Translations under genes and position numbers: made by a program
Assembly: GCF_030405905.1 (NCBI RefSeq)
Contig: NZ_JASATW010000020.1
Span: 42,447-106,446 of the forward strand
DNA from: Sphaerothrix gracilis
GTDB lineage: Bacteria; Cyanobacteriota; Cyanobacteriia; Phormidesmidales; Phormidesmidaceae
Length of the DNA: 64,000 nucleotides
Direction: 5' to 3'
Shown here: in pieces, positions 25,859 through 32,723 of the stretch
How positions within the stretch are numbered: the stretch's first letter is position 1
How the letters are laid out: each line of letters begins with the position of its first letter
Notes under the pieces: generated by a model
The model's input: only the letters and a program-made list of their open reading frames with translations
Told to the model about the DNA's origin: nothing
Database searches by the model: none

Positions 25859-27412
25859 CTACGGGGTTTGCTGCTTGGGTAAGGTCACAGTAAAAACAGT
25901 TCCTTCACCTGGCCTGCTGTTGGCTGTAATTTGACCGCCATGACGTTCGACAATTTTGCGGCAGATGGCCAGGCCGATACCAGTTCCCTCATACTCTGAG
26001 CGGCCATGTAGGCGCTGAAACGGAATAAAAATGCGGTCAAGATACTTTGGCTCAAATCCGATACCATTGTCTGCAATTTGGAGCCGAATGAAGGGATTAG
26101 CGGGATCCTGAACGCTCTGATCTACTTTGACCTTGGGCGGTACATCAGGTCGATGAAACTTAAGAGCATTGCCAATCAGATTTTGAAACATTTGCCGCAT
26201 TTGCAAGGGATCGGCCTCAATTGTGCCTAACTCATCAATTTCGATTTGACCCTGAGTTTGCTCAATTCGCATTTCTAAATCAGAGCACACATTTTGCACC
26301 ACCGTGTTGAGATTAACGGCGGTGAAGGGCTGAGCTTTGGTTGTCACCCGAGAGAACATGAGCAAATCCTGAATCAGCGTTTGCATCCGCTGGGAGGCAT
26401 TATTCATGCGGCGCAGATAGTCCTGCCCTTTTTCCCCCAGTGCCTGACTGTATTTGGTCTGTAGGCGATCGCCAAATGCCTGAATTTTTCGCAGAGGTTC
26501 TTGCAAATCGTGAGAGGCGACGTAGGCAAAATCCTGCAGTTCTTGGTTAGAGCGAGCCAAGTTCTGATTGACGGTTTGTAAGGTTTGCTCCATGCGCTTC
26601 AGCTTACTAACTTCGACCACCACAATGCCAAAGGCGGTAGCAATCTGCTCAGGATTTAAAATGGGAAAGTAAGAAGCCAGCCAATAGCGCTTGACTCCCG
26701 GCAGTTTTGGCGTTTCTCCGATCACTTCCCGATTAACGGCCTGACCGACTTGTTTGACCTCTTCTAAAACCTCAGTCACCACTGGAGCTAAGTCAGGCAG
26801 CACTTCAGCAATAGTTTGGCCCAAATGCTGCTCTGCCAGAACACCATTTATATCCGCTAGGGCCTGATTGATTTGGCGGTAGCGCCAGCGATCGTCAATA
26901 ATACAAAGGCCAATATCTGCACTCGAAGCGGCCTCGAAGAAGGCGGTCAGAAGGGCTTCACGGGCTTCAACTTCCTGCTGCAAAGATTTGCGTTCGGCCA
27001 CTTCTTGCGCTAACCGCTGATTAGCTGCCTCAAGGGCAGCAGGACTACGAAGGGCTAGAGCTTGCGGCACGATGGATATTAAAGTGGCGGCTGTTCCCAG
27101 GGAGACAATTGCGGTGATGCCCTTAATCAGCCCTGATACCCAGTAATCGGGATGCCAGAGAGTCCATACGGACATCAGATGGGTGGTCCCACAGGCAACA
27201 ATAAAGGCGCTGAACAGCCAAAAAACTTCTGGATAAGGAATATCCTGACGGCGGCGCACAAAGTAGACCAGAATCAGCGGAATTGAGTAATACGCTAGGG
27301 CAATGAGTCCATCTGCAATCACATGCAGGCTCACCAGGGAAGTTTGCCACAGATAACAGTGACCGTGGGGAATAAGGGCCATTGTTGATATCTGCGAGAA
27401 GGAACTAAACAT
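25859..27412 (-). CDS. ETR1-type ethylene-binding histidine kinase
   Basis: This 517-residue membrane kinase has three N-terminal hydrophobic segments (about residues 25-50, 62-85, 93-118) that match the plant ETR1/Synechocystis SynEtr1 ethylene-binding domain: Asp34 in VIADGLIALAYYSIPLILVY, then Cys74 and His78 in FIVACGTTHLMSVWTLW. In ETR1 the equivalent Cys and His hold the copper ion needed for ethylene binding. A coiled coil, a PAS domain (about 150-270), HisKA (YVASHDLQEPLRKIQAF) and HATPase (NLIGNALKFH, ADNGIGFEP, GTGIGLAICRKI) follow. It heads the five-gene operon. Ethylene binding is inferred from conserved residues; light sensing via other domains is not indicated here. Confidence 0.88.
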   Translation of the reverse strand: MFSSFSQISTMALIPHGHCYLWQTSLVSLHVIADGLIALAYYSIPLILVYFVRRRQDIPYPEVFWLFSAFIVACGTTHLMSVWTLWHPDYWVSGLIKGITAIVSLGTAATLISIVPQALALRSPAALEAANQRLAQEVAERKSLQQEVEAREALLTAFFEAASSADIGLCIIDDRWRYRQINQALADINGVLAEQHLGQTIAEVLPDLAPVVTEVLEEVKQVGQAVNREVIGETPKLPGVKRYWLASYFPILNPEQIATAFGIVVVEVSKLKRMEQTLQTVNQNLARSNQELQDFAYVASHDLQEPLRKIQAFGDRLQTKYSQALGEKGQDYLRRMNNASQRMQTLIQDLLMFSRVTTKAQPFTAVNLNTVVQNVCSDLEMRIEQTQGQIEIDELGTIEADPLQMRQMFQNLIGNALKFHRPDVPPKVKVDQSVQDPANPFIRLQIADNGIGFEPKYLDRIFIPFQRLHGRSEYEGTGIGLAICRKIVERHGGQITANSRPGEGTVFTVTLPKQQTP

Positions 27413-27786
27413 AATCCAAGATTGCTGAGATCAGACGATTAGTGAAAAGTGCCTCTTGATCTTAGTAATGGAAGACTGCATGTACAGAAGAAAAGGCAAT
27501 ATTTCAGGAAAACGTCGTACATAAGCCAGCCTTATACAATGGGTTTGCAAATTTGAGGCAATCTTTCATAAAAAACCGCTCGTCTGCAAAACAATTGCAT
27601 AAACTAAACAATATGGTGTTTAGCAAAAGCATAGACTTTTGGCTATGAACTAGATTTGGCTCACTCAAAGCTGTGATCTTGTTTCTGAATACGCTACCAA
27701 CACACAGGTGAACTTTGAGCAGGTGTTCCGTGCGATACAGGCCTTGTCCTGTAGGCAATACACACGATAGGTATAAAGCGGAAATC
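27413..27786. other. Divergent gap upstream of the kinase operon
   Basis: These 374 bases separate the ethylene-receptor-type kinase from a small plus-strand gene. A 94-codon minus-strand open frame is present but is cysteine-rich and looks like chance. The region is AT-rich around 27530-27660 and should carry promoters for both sides, though no clear promoter was picked out. Confidence 0.4.
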
Positions 27787-28029
27787 ATGGATAAGTTTGA
27801 ATCAAAACAGTCGCAACCCGAACTGGATATTAACGAAGGCTGGGTTGTACAGGTATATGGCAGTAACCGCCGTTTGCTCTGTGTCTTAGAACCTTCTCAC
27901 GGCTGGATTTTTCTAACTGGCTGCTGCGTCAGCTTGTTGCTATCAGTCTTTTGGGTCAACGCTGCTCGCTGCAGCGCTCCGATTGAACCCATCAACCCAC
28001 CCAAACCCCCGGCACTGCAGGTAGATTAG
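27787..28029 (+). CDS. Small membrane protein of unknown function
   Basis: This 80-residue product (MDKFESKQSQPELDINEGWV) has a polar N-terminal part with NEGWVVQVYGSNRRLLCVLE, one hydrophobic segment (about residues 43-65, GWIFLTGCCVSLLLSVFWVN) and a Pro-rich tail (PINPPKPPALQ). The ATG at 27787 is preferred over the upstream in-frame start at 27715 because the preceding 24 residues are Arg/Cys-rich and unlike protein; a GCGGAAA-like site precedes it weakly. It looks like a cyanobacterial single-pass protein, but I do not recognise a family. Confidence 0.55.
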   Translation: MDKFESKQSQPELDINEGWVVQVYGSNRRLLCVLEPSHGWIFLTGCCVSLLLSVFWVNAARCSAPIEPINPPKPPALQVD

Positions 28030-28367
28030 GGCATTCTGTCGTTGAGTCGTTAATAGTTCTGAAGTAGTTCTAAAATTTTGCTGCTGCCGATAAACAGGTG
28101 TGTGATCGGTCAGCGATCGCAGTCGCGTCACATCTTGGGTGTGATTTGGCTGCGATCGCTGTGTGAGTTGACTGAGCCTTTGGTGCCCAACAGCAAGAGA
28201 TAGAGAAAAATCTGCGATCGCTATTTACATTAATCAGATATGGGCCAAAAGCTGCCGAATAAAAGAAAAACTTATGAATTGCATTTAGCATTCGTTTTTG
28301 ATTCGTGCTATGCGGCGCAAATTGAAACGCATTTTTAAGATAGACTTATACATATGCAAAGTTAATC

Positions 28368-28391
28368 TTCAATAGATTTAAGTCTATTGAA
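28368..28391. promoter_or_regulatory. Palindrome upstream of sbtA (candidate operator)
   Basis: TTCAATAGA-TTTAAG-TCTATTGAA has perfect 9-base arms around an AT-rich centre. It lies 192 bases before the chosen sbtA start. In other cyanobacteria sbtA is controlled by LysR-type repressors (CcmR/NdhR), which bind AT-rich imperfect palindromes; assignment here is only by position and symmetry. Confidence 0.4.
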
Positions 28392-28487
28392 AAAGGTACG
28401 GGACAGCTTTGTTTCCCTGCCCCGTTCAGAGAACAGCCACCTCTGAACACCCTGTTGACAGGTTCTTGCGTAACACCTGTGTTGTAG

Positions 28488-28505
28488 GGGTGAAGCGCTT
28501 CACCC
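28488..28505. promoter_or_regulatory. Perfect 18-base palindrome before sbtA
   Basis: GGGTGAAGCGCTTCACCC is fully self-complementary and is followed by TTCTTTCTTT. It sits 78 bases before the GTG start. As DNA it could be an operator; as RNA it could be a hairpin with a pyrimidine run, acting as an attenuator. Confidence 0.45.
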
Positions 28506-28582
28506 TTCTTTCTTTAACTTTTTAAGCTCACTTGTCACAATAATCACTCCTCGTGAGAGGAGGCGGAAGGAGGTATTTGTTT

Positions 28583-29701
28583 GTGGATTTCTTATCTGAT
28601 TTCTTGACGCTCTTCCTGGCGAAGTTGCAGTCCCCGACACTTGGCTTTCTAATTGGTGGTATGGTCGTTGCCGCCGTCAATAGCCGACTGCAAATTCCAG
28701 ATGCGATCTATAAGTTCATTGTCTTCATGCTGCTCATAAAAGTTGGCCTGAGCGGCGGCATTGCGATCCGCAATGCCAATCTGGCGGAGATGCTGTTGCC
28801 TGCCCTATTTGCCGTGGTGACGGGGATTCTAATCGTGTTCATCGGGCGTCACACATTGGCCAGGCTGCCGAAAGTCAAAACCGTGGATGCCATTGCCACC
28901 GCAGGCTTGTTCGGTGCCGTCAGTGGCTCAACCCTCGCCGCCGCCCTAACCTTATTGGAAACAGAAGGCATCGAATACGAAGCCTGGGCCGCTGCACTTT
29001 ATCCCTTTATGGACATCCCGGCGCTTGTGACGGCGATTGTCTTGGCCAGCGTTTATCTCAGCAAGCAGCGTAGCAGGGCAGATGAGGTTATCAGCAAACA
29101 GGAGTATCTCAGCAAGCAGCCCGTTACCGCAGGTGGATATCCCAGAGAGCAGCGCATTACCGCAGGTGGATATCCCAAAGAGCAGGACGCCGCAGACAAA
29201 CAGGTTGAGATATGGCCTATCGTCAAGGAAAGTCTCCAGGGATCTGCCCTATCGGCACTGCTGCTCGGCCTCGCTCTAGGTGTACTGACCCGGCCAGAAA
29301 GTGTCTATGAGAGCTTCTTCAATCCTCTCTTCCGCGGCCTACTTTCAATACTAATGCTGGTAATGGGTATGGAGGCAGCTGCAAGGATCAGCGAGCTGCG
29401 CAAAGTGGGCCATTGGTACGCTCTATATGCCTTAATAGCACCGCTGCTGCATGGGATCATCGCCTTCGGTTTCGGCATGATTGCCCACGTCACTACAGGA
29501 TTCAGCCTTGGCGGCGTCGTCATCCTAGCCGTCATTGCCGCCTCCAGTTCAGACATCTCAGGGCCACCCACTTTACGAGCCGGTATCCCGTCGGCTAATC
29601 CCTCTGCCTACATCGGCTCGTCCACAGCCGTCGGTACGCCAGTGGCGCTTGCCTTGGGAATACCACTCTTCATTGGGCTGGCCCAGGCGCTGGGCGGCTG
29701 A
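28583..29701 (+). CDS. sbtA: Sodium-dependent bicarbonate transporter SbtA
   Basis: This 372-residue inner-membrane protein is the high-affinity Na+/HCO3- symporter of the carbon-concentrating mechanism. It starts MDFLSDFLTLF and has QSPTLGFLIGGMVVAAVNS, the highly conserved GLFGAVSGSTLAAALTLLE and ALYPFMDIPALVTAIVLASV in the first half, then AASSSDISGPPTLRAGIPSA and YIGSSTAVGTPVALALGIPL in the second, as in Synechocystis SbtA. The two halves flank a polar cytoplasmic loop with a small tandem repeat. The GTG at 28583 is chosen because AAGGAGG lies 9 bases upstream and the resulting start matches known SbtA; the longer frame from 28553 would place that ribosome site inside the gene. sbtB follows. 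Confidence 0.96.
   Translation: MDFLSDFLTLFLAKLQSPTLGFLIGGMVVAAVNSRLQIPDAIYKFIVFMLLIKVGLSGGIAIRNANLAEMLLPALFAVVTGILIVFIGRHTLARLPKVKTVDAIATAGLFGAVSGSTLAAALTLLETEGIEYEAWAAALYPFMDIPALVTAIVLASVYLSKQRSRADEVISKQEYLSKQPVTAGGYPREQRITAGGYPKEQDAADKQVEIWPIVKESLQGSALSALLLGLALGVLTRPESVYESFFNPLFRGLLSILMLVMGMEAAARISELRKVGHWYALYALIAPLLHGIIAFGFGMIAHVTTGFSLGGVVILAVIAASSSDISGPPTLRAGIPSANPSAYIGSSTAVGTPVALALGIPLFIGLAQALGG
29123..29185 (+). repeat. 33-bp tandem repeat in the SbtA loop
   Basis: Bases 29123-29152 and 29156-29185 differ at only two positions and encode VTAGGYPREQ and ITAGGYPKEQ in tandem. A separate 15-base identity (TATCTCAGCAAGCAG) occurs at 29054 and 29105, encoding YLSKQ twice. All fall in the cytoplasmic loop. 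Confidence 0.8.
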
Positions 29702-29848
29702 ACCTAGAGGGAGTATGGTCTGCTGGTGCTCCGGCCCAGCGACTAGCGCAGCGGCTAGATCAGCGCGATAGTGCGCGGTGCTGCCGTTTTCCTAAGTTCC
29801 TAAGTTTTTGCACAGATCAATTAATACACACGTCGAGAGGTAACACAC

Positions 29849-30163
29849 ATGACCCAACAAGCCACCAAACTCGTCATCGTTACGGAAAGGGTACTGCTGA
29901 AGAAGCTTGCCAAAATCATTGATGCAGCCGGGGCCACTGGTTATACGGTGGTAGACGCTGGCGGCAAAGGCAGCCGCAATGTGCGCTCGTCAGGACAACC
30001 CACCGTCAGCGACACCTACTCAAATATCAAGCTCGAGGTGCTCACTCCCAATCGGGATATGGCCGTGAAGATTTCGGATGAGATCGCAGCTAAGTTTTTC
30101 GACGACTATTCAGGCATCGCCTATCTCTGTGGAGTGGAAGTGCTGCATGCGCACATGTTCTAA
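29849..30163 (+). CDS. sbtB: PII-like regulator SbtB
   Basis: This 104-residue trimeric PII-like protein binds SbtA and senses adenine nucleotides. It matches SbtB closely: KLVIVTERVLLKKLAKIIDA, GYTVVDAGGKGSRNVRSSGQ and a C-terminal YSGIAYLCGVEVLHAHMF. The T-loop region GGKGSRNVRSSGQP is intact. It ends at HMF, so the C-terminal CGPEGC redox tail known from Synechocystis SbtB is absent. GAGAGG precedes the ATG. It lies 147 bases after sbtA and is probably co-transcribed with it. Confidence 0.93.
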   Translation: MTQQATKLVIVTERVLLKKLAKIIDAAGATGYTVVDAGGKGSRNVRSSGQPTVSDTYSNIKLEVLTPNRDMAVKISDEIAAKFFDDYSGIAYLCGVEVLHAHMF

Positions 30164-30192
30164 CTGAAAATCCCAGTCAATCAAACCCCAAA

Positions 30193-30215
30193 AGCCGGGT
30201 GCCCTTACCCCGGCT
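30193..30215 (+). terminator. GC-rich hairpin after sbtB
   Basis: AGCCGGG and CCCGGCT form a 7-bp stem with a 9-base loop, 30 bases after the sbtB stop. No T run follows, so it may be a pause site, a partial terminator or an mRNA stabiliser ahead of the antiporter gene. Confidence 0.4.
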
Positions 30216-30353
30216 GTCGCAGGTCACGAAAGTTGGGAAAATCCCATATAGGGACATTCAGCCATATCTCTGCCCGCTCGGTCTGCTATGTGACAAACGA
30301 AGCGGTAAGCTTTTTGCAGCATCGCTGCAATTGTCACTTTAAAGGGAGCTTTT

Positions 30354-31976
30354 GTGTCAAATTTTCTGCTGGCAAATACCCAACCTCTCTTGGCCCAAGC
30401 GCAATCCCTGGCTCTGCCAATCGGGGAAATTACCAGCCTGGTGAATACGCTAATTGTGCTGTTGTTGGTGGCCACTGGCGTTGCATTGGTGACTCGGTGG
30501 CTGCGAATTCCCTATGTTGTGGGGCTGGTGTTGGCCGGACTGGCGATTACCAAGCAGGCTCTCCCTGAGGCAATTGGGCTCAATCCAGATGTGATTCTGA
30601 ATCTGTTTCTGCCAATTTTGATTTTTGAGGCAGCCGTCAATACTGATATCAGCCGTTTGCGGAGCACCCTCAAACCGATTGCCTTATTGGCCGGGCCGGG
30701 GGTCATCCTCTCGGCGGTGATTACCTCAGCTTTGCTCCAAACCTGGTTAGACCTGCCCTGGATTACGGCGGCGGCGGTAGGGGTGATTTTGACCATTACG
30801 GATACCGTTTCGGTGATTGTGGCGTTTCGAGGAATTCCTGTGCCGGCCCGCCTCACCACCATTGTGGAAGGGGAAAGTCTCTTCAATGACGGGATTGCGC
30901 TGGTGTTGCTGAGTCTGATTACAACGATTCATTTGGAAGGCTCCTTCAGCCTGAGCGGCGGTATCCAGCAGGTGGCGATCGCCTTTATCGGCGGCGGTAT
31001 TCTGGGGGTTGGCTTGGGCTATCTCTGCGTCGGTCTGTTTCGCCAGTTAGATGATGCCCTCAGTAGTATTCTGCTGACGGTGGCGGTGTCGTTAGGCACC
31101 TTTCAGATTGGGCAGGCGTTGGGGGTGTCGAGCGCGATCGCGGTCGTGATTGCGGGATTGGTGATCGGTACTTTGGGCTTTCGCCGCACGTCAGCCTCAA
31201 CCCGCGTTACCCTGTTGAACTTTTGGGAGTATGCCGGGTTTGGGGTCAATACCTTCATCTTTTTGCTGGTCGGCATTGAGGTCGATCCTCGAATTCTGGT
31301 TCAGGCGCTCCCAGCCGCGCTCTTGGCAATGGGGGCGTACCAAATGGGTCGGATCCTGACAATTTATCCGCTACTGTTCTTGCTGCGATTTTTTGATCGC
31401 CCCTTGCCGCTACGCTGGCAGCATGTGCTAATCGCTGGGAACGTCAAAGGCTCCCTCTCGATGGCTCTAGCCATCAGCCTGCCGCTGACGCTACCGAATC
31501 GGCCTGAAGTCATTACCCTGGTGTTTAGCACCGTGTTAGTGTCTCTGGTGGGACAAGGGGTAAGCTTGCCGTGGCTGGTCAAACGACTGCGCTTATCGAC
31601 CCCCTCCGTCATTCGCCAACGCCTGGAAGCGCTGCAGCTCAATATGATCACGGCAAAAGCGGCCCAAGAGGAACTGCAGCATCTGTTGCAGTTTGGCAGC
31701 TTGCCCAAGTCGCTCTATGAAGAGCTGTTTGCAACCTATCAAGCTCGTGTTGCGGCTTCCGAGCGAGAACTACGCGACTTCTATAACCAGCGCCTGGCAG
31801 AGGGCATTAACACCCTAGAAGAACAAAACTACCTCGACAGCACCCTGCGGCGTCTTTACTTAGCTGAAAAAGGTGCAATCAACGATGCCTTGCGTCAAGG
31901 CTTACTCTCCGATGAAGCCACTCAGGCATACGTGCAATCGCTAAATGAGAAGCTGCTGTCTCTAAAAGATGATTAA
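30354..31976 (+). CDS. CPA1-family Na+/H+ antiporter
   Basis: This 540-residue inner-membrane protein exchanges Na+ for H+. About 12 hydrophobic segments span residues 20-410. The CPA1 core is visible: ILTITDTVSVIVAFRGIPVP and EGESLFNDGIALVLLSLITT (the conserved FND), and later LIAGNVKGSLSMALAISLPL. The C-terminal ~130 residues form a polar, helix-rich cytoplasmic tail (LEALQLNMITAKAAQEELQH). GTG at 30354 has AGGGAG 7 bases upstream. It follows sbtA-sbtB on the same strand, so it may export the Na+ that enters with bicarbonate. Its stop overlaps the end of the convergent TrkA-type gene by 4 bases. Confidence 0.92.
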   Translation: MSNFLLANTQPLLAQAQSLALPIGEITSLVNTLIVLLLVATGVALVTRWLRIPYVVGLVLAGLAITKQALPEAIGLNPDVILNLFLPILIFEAAVNTDISRLRSTLKPIALLAGPGVILSAVITSALLQTWLDLPWITAAAVGVILTITDTVSVIVAFRGIPVPARLTTIVEGESLFNDGIALVLLSLITTIHLEGSFSLSGGIQQVAIAFIGGGILGVGLGYLCVGLFRQLDDALSSILLTVAVSLGTFQIGQALGVSSAIAVVIAGLVIGTLGFRRTSASTRVTLLNFWEYAGFGVNTFIFLLVGIEVDPRILVQALPAALLAMGAYQMGRILTIYPLLFLLRFFDRPLPLRWQHVLIAGNVKGSLSMALAISLPLTLPNRPEVITLVFSTVLVSLVGQGVSLPWLVKRLRLSTPSVIRQRLEALQLNMITAKAAQEELQHLLQFGSLPKSLYEELFATYQARVAASERELRDFYNQRLAEGINTLEEQNYLDSTLRRLYLAEKGAINDALRQGLLSDEATQAYVQSLNEKLLSLKDD

Positions 31977-32686
31977 GGGGAGCATAGCCCCATAAAGTCG
32001 ATTATTTGTCGGACGAGTTCAGGTTTTGTGACGGCTAAAATCGTCGAACCACTTTCTAGAACCGTGCTGCCATTGGGAATCACCAGATCTGCATGGAGAT
32101 GGGCCTGATAGCCAATAACTAGAGTTCCACTGGGAAAGCGAGGGTCCTGGGCAATTTCAGCCAGGCTCCGCCCAACGATGTAGCATTCCTTGGGAATACT
32201 CAGCTTGAGAACCTCAATCTGCCCTTGCTCAAAATGCATCATGGCGTCGACTTGGGGATACTCGATGGCATTGACGACTCGGTTGATCGCCAGTTCCGTC
32301 GTGCTGATGATGTGGGTCGCTCCGGCGAGTTGATAAGGCTCAGCAAAATCGCGATCGCGCATTCGCACAACAACTTGGGAAACTTGGTAGTGCCTTGAAA
32401 GTGTCACCAGTGCCAGATTGAGGGCATCTTCTCGGAGGGCTGCGATGACAATATTGGCTTTGCCAATACCCGCCTCCAAGAGCGTCGTCGTATTGACGGC
32501 ACTGCCCTCAAAAGCCATGACCCCAATTTTTTCGCGGGCATACTGACAGGCTGAAGCATCGGTATCGATGACGGCAACAGTGTGCCCCCTGTGCAGCAGC
32601 GTCTTGGCTAACTCCAACCCCATCATGCCAGCGCCCCCAATCAGAACGTACAAAGGCACCTCCCGCTCAAATGTAATTTTTTCCAA
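31973..32686 (-). CDS. TrkA-type (RCK) NAD-binding regulatory protein
   Basis: This 237-residue cytoplasmic protein has a TrkA_N Rossmann domain (YVLIGGAGMMGLELAKTLLH, VIDTDASACQYA, a conserved AALREDALNLALVTLSRHY) and a TrkA_C domain in the last ~75 residues (SIPKECYIVGRSLAEIAQDP, ESGSTILAVTKPE). Such proteins gate K+ or other cation transporters according to NAD(H) or nucleotides. No channel gene of its own is adjacent; the P-type ATPase lies 37 bases upstream on the same strand and the antiporter is convergent, so it may regulate one of them. Confidence 0.88.
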   Translation of the reverse strand: MEKITFEREVPLYVLIGGAGMMGLELAKTLLHRGHTVAVIDTDASACQYAREKIGVMAFEGSAVNTTTLLEAGIGKANIVIAALREDALNLALVTLSRHYQVSQVVVRMRDRDFAEPYQLAGATHIISTTELAINRVVNAIEYPQVDAMMHFEQGQIEVLKLSIPKECYIVGRSLAEIAQDPRFPSGTLVIGYQAHLHADLVIPNGSTVLESGSTILAVTKPELVRQIIDFMGLCSP

Positions 32687-32723
32687 GTTTGGCTCTAGGG
32701 CCTAGATAGCCATAGCAGTCGAG

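Larger units (their letters stand above)
28030..28582 (+). other. Long leader region of sbtA
   Basis: About 550 bases with no gene. The left half holds several GCGATCGC sites. The right half holds a 24-base palindrome (28368-28391), a hairpin-prone stretch with CCTGTTGACAGG near 28450 and CAGAG/CTCTG arms near 28430, and a perfect 18-base palindrome (28488-28505) just before the gene. It is probably the low-CO2-responsive control region of sbtA. Confidence 0.5.

Noticed and set aside
27504..27788. 94-codon minus-strand frame in the kinase/small-protein gap
   Set aside because: It is cysteine-rich, has no ribosome site and no recognisable motif; it overlaps the start of the plus-strand small gene.
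28553..28582. Upstream GTG start for SbtA
   Set aside because: It would put the AAGGAGG ribosome site inside the gene; the GTG at 28583 has ideal spacing and gives the conserved MDFLSDF start.
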